A DNA stretch of 64,000 nt from Sequoia sempervirens (Eukaryota > Streptophyta > Pinopsida > Cupressales > Cupressaceae): the NCBI GenBank assembly GCA_007258455.2, contig VDFB02296855.1, positions 124,001-188,000 of the forward strand, read 5' to 3'. This document shows positions 21,449 through 33,545 of this stretch, piece by piece. Under the pieces are notes generated by a model. The model saw only the letters and a list, made by a program, of their open reading frames with translations, was not told the DNA's origin and ran no database searches. A program made the position numbers and the translations under genes. How positions within the stretch are numbered: position 1 is the first letter of the stretch; every line of letters starts with the position of its first letter.

Positions 21449-22236
21449 TGAGTATGCGCAAGATCATGATGGGCCAAAAAGTGGCGATATGATGGGTATG
21501 TGGCTGATGACTTTTTTTAACCCAAAATTGATGAAACAAAAGGGGTTTTTAAAGGAGATTATCGGCTTTCAACCAATATAAATTATGCTTTAATTTTAAT
21601 TTAATAAATAATTATTATTCATTTTCTATTTGAATTATGACTAAAGTCCTGATTGATATGATTATTGAAAAACATCTATATCTTTGAAACGGTATAACAT
21701 TTTTTGAATCCAAAACATGCATCAAATTATATGCTTCATATACTATAGGATTAATAAAAAAATATGAATTTAATGTAGTTTTGAGCAAGTTAAGGTGCTC
21801 ATACATATGAGTTTTTATATTTTAAAAAATTTGTAATAAAAAATTCATAATTAATTAATTACTTGGAAAAAAATTACAAAAATATATGCATCACATCGGG
21901 ACATGAGTCTTCTACTTACATATAAAATCTTATAAAAGAAATATTATAATTTTATTATGGTTAGGGTGGTAAAAAATACACCTACTTCTTATGTTTTTCT
22001 TGAAATTTAAGCACTACTACATTGAAATTTCAAATTTTCACCAAATAGATTTAAAAATAAATAAACCTATTAGTTTATAAACTAAATTCAATTTTCTACA
22101 GATTGTATTCTTACATATTTTAGAAATAATATAGATAACTTATTCAAATTTTTACGTCAAGTTGACTAACTTTAATTTTGCTAAATTTTTCACCACTTAA
22201 GGGCCTGTTTTTTCCATGATGATCCTGCACAAATCC
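21449..22236 (-). mobile_element. TIR element (MITE) copy 2
   Basis: It is 788 bases long with imperfect inverted ends and flanked by TAC on both sides (21446-21448 and 22237-22239), a 3-bp target duplication. It has no coding potential and its interior is AT-rich. It occupies the same place as copies 38903-39690 and 56058-56845, and the 5' LTRs show the empty site. A 3-bp duplication with short TIRs points to a PIF/Harbinger-like origin; TTA rather than GTA/TAC would be the classic target. Confidence 0.8.
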
Positions 22237-22348
22237 TACCGTTGATGCTGATTTAGATCATAATGGCCTAGGACCTAATGTGAAAATGTTAGGAATATTA
22301 CAACACTAAATCAAGGCCAAGTTAAGGGGAAATTTTTCTGTCATTACA

Positions 22349-24448
22349 TATAGCCCCCACTTTAGTGAGAGGAGGAACCCACTTCAAACTCACACTAAAG
22401 TATACCAAATATAACAATGATCAAGGGGTGTACGAATGTACCAATTCTAGGAAGATAGGACAACCATGACCAAGGGATAGGACAACCATGACCAAGGGGG
22501 GTTTGTAAGCCCCCAAGACCAAGGTCCTATGGAAAACCAACATAAGCACAAAGGAACACACTTGAAATGTTAAAGAGCAACAACAAGGCACAAGCATGCA
22601 TTGCCAAAGACAAAAATAAAATGAAACAATATGAAATGTGAAAGGGGTAGATCAAGCTTTGGTAGTTTGTCCAATCTGTTGTGGATTAGATCTATGCTAT
22701 TTGTTTGAAAAATGAATACTCACTTTGAGGAAATGAAAATTCAAGTTGTTTGTTGGGTGAGAAGTCCTAACAGGGTGAGACACATACACTCATGGTTGGT
22801 ATGCACTCACACACACATGAAAGTGGCTATCGGTAAAGTCATGCCTCAGTTGGGCTTCCCGCTCAAAACTTTGTATGCTTGGAACTCATGAACAAATATG
22901 ATGGCTCTACAAGAATGCAAGCTATGTTATGAAAGGTGGCCATATCAATGCAACATGTAAAATGAAAAATGTAAATAATGTCCAAAAGAGTCTTGCTTAG
23001 TTCATGCAAGGTGTTTAACTTAGGGAACATTGTGCCTAATGTCTCCAAGAGAGGACCAGTCAAAGAATAAAAAGATTCACAACTTAGGGGATGTAGTACA
23101 TCACATCGAACCACTAAGAAGAATGTAATATGCTAAGAGAGATCACACTCTTGAAGGATATCACACCCAATGTCATCCACAAAGCAAAAAAAACATTGTA
23201 TAAAGTAATAATACTACACCATGAACCATGAAAAATAAAAATTCAAAAGAATAATGATAATGTATGCTCCCACTTTAAAGAAATTGTTAAACACCATACT
23301 GTGAGCAATTAATTTTAAGTAGAAAATGATAAATACAAACAAAAAAGACACAACAGCTAACTTGGAAAGCCCTATGCCAAGTCATATGTTTCCAAGTAAA
23401 GCTACATCATGCAAAAGAAAAGAGAAGAGAGGGGTTGCTCCCAAAATGAGAAACACCAAACACATAAGGGATTTATGGATTTGGGGTCAATATGTTCTTT
23501 GCTACAATGATATTATAGAGCTGAAAACTACCATCATTCCCCAAATACACATAGAACTAGAAGAATGACACAAAGAGAGAGAAAAAAAAGGAAAACCTTT
23601 TGTTTCAACAGGGAAGAAACCTGAGTGTCTCGATGCCTTGTGTCATCCTAAAAAGGAAAACAAAAGAAAAATGCAAAAGAGAAATGAAAAGAAAAGCTTT
23701 GGGTTCAACATGGAAGAGACATGAATGTCTTGGCACCTTATGTCATCCCCAAAAGGAAAAAAAAAGACAAATGAAAAGAAAATATTTTGGGTCAACATGG
23801 AAGAGACATGAATTTATCGACACCTTGTGTCATCCCCAAAAGGAAAACACAAGAAAAATATTTATTACATAGATAAGAATGAGGTACAAATAGAGGAATA
23901 TCACAAAGAGAGAGAGAACGTCAAATGAAACATTATGGAGGATCACATTACACACATGAAATTACACAAAATAAAATGAAAATTCCAAAATACAAAAGAA
24001 TAGTAAGGAATAATAAATTCAACCTAAAGAAGGTCATTTGCTTCCTAGTCATTTTCATTGTATATCGAAGATGATCAACTAGCCAAAGGGACAAGAGCAA
24101 GTTCTAAACTAGGGGTAGCACTAGGTTTAACACTCTTTTTAGGAGATTTTTCTTCTAAACTCATGGAAGAGGAAAATAGTGTATTCAATTCATTATGCAC
24201 CTCTTCATCAATTTGAGTGACCTCATTATTGTCATCCAAGTTAATCACAACAAGAGTTTGAAATGTCCATGGAAGATTTCAACTCTTATTGTGGTTGTTG
24301 TATTGGATTGGTTTGTTGTGGAGGTTGGTCATGAATTTCTTTGATCGAGTTTGGATTTATTTTTTCTTTGCTTAATTCATCATGTAACCTATGAGCAAGG
24401 GCATGCCGTCTACACCTATGCTCTCTAGCACCTCTTTTTTTTTTTTTT
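22349..24448 (-). mobile_element. Internal 3' end of the gag-protease gypsy element (left arm)
   Basis: It is collinear, reversed, with 53867-55945. It begins with the polypurine tract (AAAGTGGGGGCTATA on the minus strand, 22349-22363). Frames in it, for example 22863-23114 minus, are short and without recognisable domains. It includes the minisatellite 23585-23843. Near the gap a frame with HALAHRLHDELSKEK, and before it a polar frame, correspond to those at 36740-37108. It ends exactly at a run of 14 T followed by the gap. Confidence 0.7.
23585..23843 (-). repeat. Minisatellite, three units of about 87-100 bases (left arm)
   Basis: Three imperfect copies of a unit containing CCTTTTGGGGATGACA and TGTCTCTTCCATGTTGACCC (minus strand). 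The apparent reading frame across it, with repeated GSTWKRHE and TLCHPQKE, is a by-product of the repeat. Confidence 0.7.
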
Positions 24449-24548
24449 NNNNNNNNNNNNNNNNNNNNNNNNNNNNNNNNNNNNNNNNNNNNNNNNNNNN
24501 NNNNNNNNNNNNNNNNNNNNNNNNNNNNNNNNNNNNNNNNNNNNNNNN
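24449..24548. other. Assembly gap of 100 N
   Basis: Exactly 100 N, a placeholder of unknown true size. It follows a 14-T run. The sequence to the left and right is not adjacent in any other copy in the window. Confidence 0.99.
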
Positions 24549-25129
24549 TTGGTCTATGCATTGCATGGTGTGAGGCTCATGCATCACTTATCAACATACT
24601 CTCCCTTGATGTTGAGACTCACAATATGGTCTTGAAGTTTTGTAAATTGATACTTTTCAACTCCCTTATTGAATGCAGGCCTCCTACAATGATTTAACAA
24701 ATAGGACTTTATAGTCATGATTCAAAGATTGGACATCTAACCTGAATAGCTATTTAAATCATCATAAAGGTACATTTAAATTGTCAACCCAAGGACATGA
24801 ACTTGAAATGGGCTAGCACAGTATGTGCACTAGGAACCCAAACTTGTATCCATTTTCATTCTACATCTAAGAAAGACACAATGCTAAAAGTAAATTACTT
24901 GGAAAGGAATAACATAAATGTTGAATGTCAACCAAAAACTACACTAAGTTGAAATGCATGATAGAAATGAAAATATAAGAAAACAAATAGGAAACTACTC
25001 TATCTACTTTGGATGTAGGAATACTCACATAAAGGAATTATAGTGGTTGCAGGAACAATTAGTGCCAAATTATTAACTAATTACTGAATAGAAAGTAATA
25101 AATCTACTAAACTAAGCTAAAGTATAGAT
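24549..25129. other. Stretch without recognisable genes
   Basis: It is collinear with 41491-42071. It is flanking sequence next to the copia LTR. Nothing coding was recognised. Confidence 0.5.
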
Positions 25130-25475
25130 TGTTCACCAAGTGGACCCGCTTGTATGAGTATCCTCTACTAGTAATAAAAAATCAGATGCACAAACTTAGA
25201 ACTTCATTTTATTCATCAAGAAACATGAGTACAATAGAGCAATGTAATTGTATCACTAAAAACTAAGAATGCAAGTACAATATCAGATCGTGCAACCTCT
25301 TGAGAAGGAGCATTTGATCCTTATTTATGCTACCAACTAAGCAAGGTGGTCAACTCCACAAATTGGGAGGATGCCAGTTAAGGGAAAGCAGAGAAAGTGG
25401 AGTGGTGATGATTACACATGCATGTAATCTAGTCAAAGATGCAGGTCCAAATGCAGATTTAGCACAATAGTAACA
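25130..25475 (-). repeat. Probable 3' LTR of the copia remnant (contig 2)
   Basis: On the minus strand it starts TGTTACTATTG directly after a purine-rich tract (GAGAAAATGTGGG). It carries a TATA-like word (CATAAATAAGG) and an AATAAA signal near 25209, and may end at GGTGAACA (25130). About 346 bases is a normal copia LTR size, but the left border is uncertain because no 5' LTR is available for comparison. Confidence 0.5.
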
Positions 25476-26069
25476 CCCACATTTTCTCATTAGCATTAAA
25501 GTACACTATAAGGTAGTTACATTTGATTTGCATGGGGAATCTCCTACCATCGATCTCCTTTGACCTTTGAATGATTCCCTTGCTAGACATTATGGTGCAT
25601 GCCGAGTTGGCAATGTCTTTCTCAATTTAGCATCCTCAAATCATATATGCATGGCAATGTTAGCATGCACAATAATCTCATATCTATAACTACCTTAAAG
25701 AAAATTCATTAACCACATGTAGAATTAATATAGATAGTACAAATAACATGTTGATTCCATTAAAGATCTGTAGAAATAAGATTAGGCCCAAGTTCTATAG
25801 TTTCAGAGGAATATCATAAAAAATATCAACACTTAACATCAAGATCCATGAAAAATTTAGAAAATAAATCATAAATTCTACCCAAAATTAGACCATGAAC
25901 TAGGCTCATCAGTGAATATATTTAGTAAATGTTCTTGAGTGTTGATGTATTTCAATTCTACTTCCTTATTCTACACCAAATCTTGGATAAAATGATACTT
26001 TAAATCAATTTTTTTGTCTTGATATGATGGACTAGATTCTTGGCCAATTTGATGGCACTTATGTTATCA

Positions 26070-27300
26070 TAAAAAATGACTATAGGATAAATTTGCATCT
26101 CTCCAATTTTTGCAAGAAGTTTCTAAGCCATAATGCTTGTGTACTTACTGAGGTGACTACAATGTATTTTGCTTCTGTAGAAGAAAGGGTGGCTATAATT
26201 TTCTTCTTTGAGCTCCAATTAATCAAACTAGAACAATAAGAAAAGTAATTACCAGATGTATAATTTTAGTCATCCAAACTACCTCCCCAATCAAGATCAC
26301 TAAAACAAACAAGATTGAACCTTTTAGAAGTGTAGTAATGAATACCAAAATTTAGAGTGCCTCTCACATACCTCAAAACTCTCTTGGCTACTTTCATATG
26401 TATTTCAGAGGGCTCTTTCATGTACCTTGAAACAAGTGAAAAAGAATAGGAAATATTAGGTCTTGTGTGAGTTAGAAACACCAAACTTCCAATAGTGCTC
26501 CTATAAGTTGTCTCATCAACTTTGTCAACACCATCATCTCTACACAACAAAACTTCATGAGTAGTTGGAGTGGAGACTAGTTTACAGACAACCATATCAA
26601 ATTTCTTTAACATATATTTGGCATACATTGTTTGAAAAATGAAATTTTCATTCTCACTTTGATAAACCTCCATTCCTAGAAAATATTTCATGAGAACTAA
26701 ATTTTTCATCTCAAATTCATTCATCATAGCAACTTTGAATTCATCATTTATCTTAGAAATGCTACCCTTATACAAAAAATCATCAAAATACAAACTTACA
26801 ATAAGACTATCATTACCCTCTTATTTGTAGTAAAGGATAGGTTCACTCTTACTTATTTGAAAGCCATTTTTTTGAAAATATCCATTAATCATGGCATACC
26901 ATGCTTGTGGTGCTTGCTTGAGGCCATACAAAGCCTTCTTCAACTTGTAGACTTGATTTTCTTTTCCTTTCACTTCAAAACCTTGTGGCTATTCTACATA
27001 CACTTCCTCTTCTAAGTACCCATTCAAGAAGGAAATTTTCACATCCATGTGATGGATACTCCATTTCTTTTAAGCTTCTAGTGAAATGATCATTCTAATA
27101 GTCTCTTATCTCACTACTAGTGCAAATGTCTCTTCATAATCAATCTCATACCTTTGTTTGAAGCCTTTAACAACAAATCTTTCCTAATGTCTTTCAACAC
27201 TCCCATCACCATTGTACTTAGTCTCGTAGACCCATTCAGTACCAATTATTTTCTTTTCATGTGGAAGATATATAAGCTCCCAAGTTTTATTCATCATCCA
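26070..27300 (-). pseudogene. Ty1/copia reverse transcriptase and RNase H remnant (contig 2)
   Basis: On the minus strand, starting near 27290 with NKTWELIYLPHEKK, the copia RT motifs follow in order: WVYETKYNGDGS, then WSIHHMDVKISFLNGYLEEE (first catalytic Asp), YKLKKALYGLKQAPQAWY, and YFDDFLY (position of the YVDD box) at the start of a 175-codon open stretch (26793-26266). That stretch continues through KYFLGMEV and GSLVFLTHTRPNISYSFSLV to the RNase H start FSDLDWGGSLDD. Past it the RNase H words SSTEAKYI and ALWLR can be read. At least four in-frame stops interrupt it. Integrase is not visible upstream. Confidence 0.85.
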
Positions 27301-27960
27301 TGTTCTCCCTAACCTTTTCCTTCATATCCCATTTTCTTCATAATTTTAAAACCAACACTCTTTTCAAATCAATATTTGTTATTAGCATCACAACTTGAAA
27401 AATCTATAGTTTTAAACAAATATTCATCCTCAACTTTACATTCTTTACCTGAATAAGTTTTAGCTATATCACCCATATTAAATAAAAAACATAAATCATT
27501 TGTATCACATGACGCATCACACATCAATGGATTTGACCTTAAAAATTCATTGCATACTTCTTATTGATCATTCTCTTGTTTCAATTTTGATATTTCCTTC
27601 TTGTATAAACTATTTTATTCCTCTAACCTCTTTAGGTTTTCTTCCAAACCTTCATTTTTCTTTTAGACCTCATCATGCAACTTCAATCCTCATTCTAGCT
27701 CTTCATTTTTATTTTTCACTTTCTCTATTTCTTTTTCAAGATTCTCATTTTCATACAAATATTGACATCTTTATTTTCCAAAATCCTTTATTTTTCTATC
27801 AATTCTGATTTACACATTTTAATCTTCACCAATTCATCTTCAAACTATCTTTCTCACACACTAAATTTTCATTTTTCTTTATTTTCCATTCTCACACATT
27901 AAATTTGTAGTTTCTTTCTTTGTCTTTCCCATTAAAAAATAAATAAATTTAAACTCACCT
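27300..27960 (-). pseudogene. Coiled-coil and G-patch-like fragment upstream of copia RT (contig 2)
   Basis: On the minus strand, a Lys/Glu-rich coiled-coil stretch (for example LEENLKRLEE and YKKEISKLKQEND, with stops between) is followed by a Cys/Asp-rich segment and then GFKIMKKMGYEGKG, a stop, GEHG. The last part fits the G-patch pattern (G-x-x-x-L/M-x-x-M-G-Y/W-x-x-G-x-G-L-G) with the Leu codon changed to a stop. It is better preserved at 44467-44252. It may be gag-like or a piece of another element or host gene; joined to RT it suggests an internal deletion. Confidence 0.4.
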
Positions 27961-28858
27961 TTGTGGATGACTTTAATTTTATGGCATCTAAACAACTATG
28001 ATTATAAACCACATAAAAAATCCTCCTTTGACTATTCTTTTAGCAATCCTCTAAACAACTATAGTAGACTTCAACTCTTCTTAGCAACAATCTCTTTAAG
28101 TAAATTTGAACAACAATACTTCATCAATCGTGACTATATCAAATTTCCTTAATGCGATTTGATCTCTTTGATCTTTGATTACCCTCTTCACAATGATGTC
28201 TAATCTTTAAATTTCAACAAACAAGGAATTTCCTTGTCTATGACTTCACCTTTCTCTTATTATACCGTAATTTCTTCTTTCAAAATCTATGCAAATTTAT
28301 AACAATGATGGAATGGGACAAATTTCTACGTATTGATCTCTTCCTTTCTAATAGTTCCCTCTAAATATTTCATGTGTCTGGATTTTAAATAGTGATCCTC
28401 CAAAATGAATGTGGTGATCTAGATTGGGCCTACTTTTTGGGCAGCTTTCAATTCAAACAAGCGATTACTGTCCTTTGTTTTGAAAAATAAAATATCATCT
28501 CAGATGGCTTGATTTATATTGTGAAAATTTTCTCATTGTGAAAAACCTCCAACAGCTTCATTTCCTTCATTCTTTAAGCTAGTGGCATAAAATACATATG
28601 ATAACCCTTATTCTGGTGGTGACTATATATCTGCAACTTCAAAACAATGATCTTTTTGTTTCCTTATGGAAAATTGTAAACTTAAACTCTAGGATGATAA
28701 ATTAACGATGCCCCTCTCTTAGTTGTGGCTTCCACAATTATTTATTACCAAAATACTTTCAAATAGTGATTATAAAAGCACCTCCAAAACAACAATATTA
28801 TTTTTGTCTCTTATGGCAGTAGTTTCACCAATCTTTAATATTGTCTACACTAATTTTT
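27961..28858. other. Stretch without recognisable genes
   Basis: AT-rich sequence between the copia remnant and repeat R, collinear with 44904-45801. The 5' end of the copia element should be here, but no LTR border was seen. Confidence 0.45.
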
Positions 28859-29128
28859 GACAAAAAATGTAATGATATTTGACAACTTTGACACTTCTTT
28901 AACCCTCCAATCTAACCAACACTATTTTTTTTTGATCTCAAGCTTTTGCAATCTTCAAATCTCCCCAATCTTCAAATTGAACATTCACCATATGGTGAAG
29001 TCACGATATGAGGGGTATAGAATGAATAGTCTGAACCGTGCAACAATGAGTCATCACTTGACCGAAATAACACAACAATTTGATATGAAAACATCAAATC
29101 TCATTGAATCAACAATCTTGCATTCAAT
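28859..29128 (+). repeat. Repeat R before the gypsy 5' LTR (contig 2)
   Basis: It begins GACAAAAAATGTAATGAT and ends CATTCAAT directly at the LTR. A second copy of R follows the 3' LTR in contig 3 (60121-60316 plus 63263-63330). The frame 28857-29171 across it and the LTR start has no recognisable content. Confidence 0.6.
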
Positions 29129-30906
29129 TGTAATGATGGAAAATGGTCCCCTTAATTTGGCCTTGATTTAGTGTTATAATACTCCTAACATATTGACATT
29201 GCGTTATGGACCCTTGTGAACTAAATGAACATCAATAGTACCTTAATTAAGTGTTGTGATGTGTTCTAACACACTTTCACACTTTTGTAAGGTCTTGTTA
29301 ATGAAATAAACCTAATAAAACTCTTTTGTGCATTAATCTTTCCTTATTTTAAAGTATTGTAAAGTGTTGTAACACACTTTTAGACTTTTCTAGGCTTGTC
29401 ATTAATAATTGGGCTTTGCTATGCTTTAATTGGCCCTATTTTACATCCACAAGCCTAATTTATGTGTATTTTTTTAGGATAATCCTGGAAAAACCATTTA
29501 AAACATCAAAATCCTGAAAACCCACCTCAAAAGCTAAGGTGGGACTCGTTCACCATTACAGGTAAAATGGAGTCCCCTTAAGGTGAGACCCATTCACCCA
29601 AAGCGGCAAGTAAGGTCCCATTTAACTAAAATAAATTAATTTAAATCTTTGCTAGGATATTATTCTTCAAGATCCAATGTCAATTTGTAGTGTTATAATT
29701 TCAGGAATTCTTGCATAATTGAGTATAAATACAATCTCATTTCATTCATTTTACACCTATAAAGTTGAATGAGCATTCTTATACCAATTTGGAGTTCACA
29801 AGAGAATTGAAGAGCATTCAAGGGAAGATTATCAAGCATTTTAGAGTAGCATTCAAGCATCAATCATCATGTCAAAGACTTCATGCATCATGTTTGTTAT
29901 TGTATGAACAATTGTGGTGTAGGATTTTGTCATTCAATAAAGTGTTTCATTCAAGATTTATCTACTTCAAGTAAGAGCGAAAGTCTACATCCATTGCAGC
30001 CATTTCAAGCATACTTGCAGCACCTTATTGCTAGGGTTTGGTGAGTTGCACCATCATATCTTGTTCATTCATCATTCTCCTTTATTATTTTATTTCATTT
30101 CAAGGATTGATTTCCAACAAGGGGTTTGAGAAAGGAAAACCCCTATCCACTAAACCCACAACATTTTTCCCTCTCCTTTTTGTGTGATTTGTAGGTTGAG
30201 GCTACATATTTCCTAAGAAGAAATATTGGAGAAGTGTTGCAAGTTGTTCAAAGTTGTCAAAGTTGCCATCAAGCCTTGGAGATGACCTACAGGTTACAAA
30301 TTAGAGATTCATATCCATAAATCACTTGGAAAGGATAGAGCAGATAGAGAAGAGCAGGATCAACTTTTGAAGTTGCAGAAAAGACCAACTAGACTAATTC
30401 ACCACTTCTAGCGAATGAGTCCCAATTCCTGCCAATTTTTAGTAGTTCACATATTTGGATACCCTTTTTCTAGCTTTGTGTTCCTATATAGTTTCCCATA
30501 AACTGAACCGATTCACCCAACTTGGTGAATGAGTCCTAGTCAGTAGTAAAAGTATATTTTTGAGTGATTTAGACCTCCATTCAGCCCTCTCTAGTTTCCC
30601 AAGTGCACAACTTCCTATCTTTAGTTTTTTGTTTGATTTCATTCACTTTCATATTCCATTTAGTGTTAGTTTGTATTCAATTAGGGTTTAGAGTTGTATC
30701 TTGCATTTCATTATCTTTTTCAAGTCTAAACTTGGTGGTGAACCACTTGGTAGTTTGCATTCAACCCCTAGGACAACCCTACCATAAGATTTCTTTCCAC
30801 TTTATCATTGAGATCTTAAGGGTTACCCTTGAATGAAATTGAAAGAATTGGTATGCTCTATGACCAAAATCAAATGATAGCACCATCCCACAAATCCATT
30901 ATTTCA
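29129..30906 (+). repeat. 5' LTR of the gag-protease gypsy element (contig 2)
   Basis: It starts TGTAATGATGG and ends near ATTTCA, about 1.78 kb. It is nearly identical to 46072-47848 and clearly related to the 3' LTRs, which carry insertions. It contains a TATAAATA box, the hairpin words of the GGGACTCATTC type, and a thymine/cytosine-rich 3' part in which an apparent 77-codon frame (30603-30836) is probably chance. A canonical primer site was not recognised after it. Confidence 0.75.
29724..29731 (+). promoter_or_regulatory. TATA box of the gypsy 5' LTR (contig 2)
   Basis: TATAAATA in the context TTGAGTATAAATACA, conserved in all copies of this LTR in the window. Confidence 0.6.
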
Positions 30907-32179
30907 TTTTGGTGAGACGCGGTTTGAAACGTTTCCTCTTTTTAGGAAACTGGGTGCATTGGCATCCTAGATTTGGCTTGCATTAATGTGCATTTAGAAT
31001 TTTGTATTTGGCAATTTTGCATTTCTGAGTTTCCAAAATTTTCATTAGTTAATAGTATGTAAGATCTTGATAGGCTAAAAGTAGCAATATGATGAGTATT
31101 TGTAGGGTAATATGGCTAGCGACTTTTTAACTTGGAAGTGGTAAGAAAATCGTTAAAATTCATCTCGTCATATTAATAAATTATTAAATATATTAAGGTG
31201 GATAAAATTGGGGTCGCTATCTCTTCAAATAGTATCGGATCCGTAAATTGAATTAAAATGGTCAGACATGGTGCCAAAATTGTAACAAATTCATAGTCAA
31301 TTAATGGCTCCGTCCATCCTGTCCGGGTAAGTCATATCTAAAATCTTGTAAAATGTTATCATTTTTATTTGTAGTTTGGAATTGGGATAGACGCCACTGC
31401 ATACTTATTTTTTCCACCGAGTTTTTGCATTTTATTTGTTATTTAAGAATTTCAGAATTTTTCACCAAATAGATTTTAAAAAATGTAAAACCTAATGGAT
31501 TTAAGAGCATTCGAAAATTTTCTACAAATTCTATTCTTACATATTTTTGAAATAATATAAGTAACTTTTTCAAATTTTTACACCAAGTTGTCTCACTCTG
31601 ATTTTTCTAAATTTTTTGCCACTTAAGGGCCTATTTTTTCCATGATGATCCTACACAACCCGTTAAAGCTCATATAGATTTCATTTTTGCATCTAATTTC
31701 ATTGAAAATCATTGAAAATCTACATTTTCATCTCAACTAAAGATCAAAAAACATAAAAAAGCATGAAATTCATTAGAAATTTTCTATAAAAGTCAAAAAA
31801 AATCATCCTAGACTCATTTCACCACCCTTGGAAAATTGAGTCACGCTACATGTGCATCCACGCTGTTCTCTAGCATTGCATAATTCCCAACTTTGAGTTT
31901 CTATTTTCTATTTTTCTATTTAATTTTCCGCTGCTTCTATTTTATTTCATTATTTCTGCTTCCTTATTTTTACCTTCAATGCATTTATTGCTTGCGTAAG
32001 GTATTTGGTGTCCTATTTCTAACACTCTGTTAGAGATGAATGCTCCGGGGGCTCATGTCATCCCGATAGCTTCATAATCGTATGGATCTTTGAACTGCAA
32101 GCTCTTTCCTCTTAGAGTTCCGCATTAGTACACTAAATTATGGACAACACCACATAGCAACTCTTTCCCTTCAAATAAC
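30907..32179 (+). other. Leader region of the gag-protease gypsy element (contig 2)
   Basis: A long untranslated leader between LTR and gag. It contains a TIR element (31052-31662) and a stretch rich in T and C before gag. It is patchily diverged from the collinear 47849-49330, in places much more than the flanks are. Confidence 0.6.
31052..31662 (-). mobile_element. TIR element (MITE) copy 3, internally deleted
   Basis: It is 611 bases long, flanked by TTA at both sides (31049-31051 and 31663-31665), the classic PIF/Harbinger target. It is shorter than its counterpart 47988-48805 (818 bases) and strongly diverged internally. Confidence 0.7.
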
Positions 32180-33325
32180 ATGCAAGTTGAAACAAGGAAT
32201 GATAGTATCCTACAAGAAAACATAATTCAAATACACGAGGACCTAGATAACTTACAACATCAAGTGAAAAATGACAACATTTCAACTACCACAATTCCTA
32301 CTGTAGATAAAATTTGTCGCATGCTTGAAAGTGAAGATAGCCTTGACCTTGTGAAAAACATAGTTCAAATCTTTGGAAAACATCCCACCCCAACCACTAG
32401 TTTCCCTTTACCAATAAACAATGTCACAACCCAAGGAGGAACTCAAATTCCTCCCCCCATAGCAATAGCCTCAATACCTACCTATACCAACCGGCAAGTC
32501 ACAACAACAATGCAAACAATTAGTAATGTGACTCCTTCCTCAGGAATTTCTGGTAGCATCCCTAGTTATTTTGTGGCATCACATGTTATATCTCCTACCA
32601 CTTTACCACCCATAAATGTTCCATTCACTTGTCCTTTTAACACATACACCCCCTCAACTTTTTCACTCCCATCTCATAATACAAGAAATTACCCTCTCAT
32701 TAATGAACTTTTCCAAACCATTTCACCCCTCCAAAAGCAATTTTCCACCATCAATAAAAATCAAAATTTCCCACCTACATATTATGTCAAAAGTATTCCA
32801 TTCTCCTTGGAGATATTGTGAACATCGATGCCACAAGGTGTAGAGGTGCCTATATTTGAGAAATATAGAGGAAAGGGAGATCCTTCTAACCATGTCAATG
32901 CCTATACCACTTTATGTAGTGACTTTGTCCTTGATGATAAACTTTTGGCTAAGCTTTTTCCTAGGTCATTGAAAGATACTACCTTGGAATGGTTTTCTTC
33001 TTTACCAAACAACTCAATTTTTTCATTTGATGAACTTGTTGAGGAATTTGTTAATAATTTCCAAGTGCTTATGACTCCTAAGATTACCCTATCCAATTTT
33101 AATAGATGTAAGCAAAAAGAAGAAGAAAAGTTCATTGACTTTATCTCATGCTATCAATCACTTTATTCCCAAATCAATATCAAGGTTTTTGACTCTCACC
33201 TTCAAAACATATTCATAAAAAATTTGCAAAGTAAGATTCAAGACAAGCTTACCATGATGAAATTCCCATCCTTTATGCACTTGTGTACTACCCTCCATGA
33301 TTATCAAAATTTGGTTAGTAGTTGA
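32180..33325 (+). pseudogene. Gag of the gypsy element (contig 2)
   Basis: One phase runs for about 382 codons with a single stop at 32819-32821. The first 213 codons are Thr/Pro/Ser-rich with a helical start (residues 1-75). The rest is a Retrotrans_gag-type domain: VPIFEKYRGKGDPSNHVNAY, then TTLEWFSSLPNNSIFSFDEL and a following helical part that includes FNRCKQKEEEKFIDFIS. Gag forms the particle that packages the element's RNA. The stop and the terminator at 33323 are shared with the contig 3 copy, so the gene was dead before the copies separated. The ATG at 32180 is the first long-frame start; in contig 3 the frame opens further upstream. Confidence 0.85.
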
Positions 33326-33545
33326 CATACAAGGTCCACTTCTAGCCAAATTGACAAATCTAAGTCTAAAACAATTCCCAACCTTTTTGAAAACAAAATA
33401 AAGGTTTCCTTTAATTCAATCCTCCTCAAAAAAAACTTTGAATATTGATAACCAAGTAGTTGTTGTTAAGGCCACGATACCCTTTAGCTATGGAGACACA
33501 AAAAGATAATTCACTCCCTTACCTGATACCATTCATATGTAAGTA
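33326..33545 (+). pseudogene. Gag linker with frameshift at an A run (contig 2)
   Basis: After the gag stop the phase continues to about 33428, where a run of eight A (CTCAAAAAAAACTTTG) marks a shift to the phase used by the knuckle-protease frame. Further stops follow before 33546. Confidence 0.6.

Larger units (their letters stand above)
18175..22348 (-). repeat. 3' LTR of the gag-protease gypsy element, left-arm copy, with two insertions
   Basis: It starts TGTAATGA (22348, minus) and ends near TGACA. It is collinear with 55946-60120. Compared with the uninterrupted 5' LTRs (29129-30906 and 46072-47848) it contains a TIR element (21449-22236) and a 1612-base solo-type LTR (19253-20864). 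Without these it is about 1.77 kb long. A TATAAATA box lies near 20963 on the minus strand. The polypurine tract follows at 22349-22363. Confidence 0.8.

Noticed and set aside
23600..23872. A 90-codon Lys/Arg-rich frame with repeated GSTWKRHE words, also at 54444-54716 reversed
   Set aside because: It is the translation of the minisatellite; the unit length is not a consistent multiple of three and there is no domain.
24286..24587. Frames running through unknown bases on both strands
   Set aside because: They cross the 100-N gap and have no meaning there.
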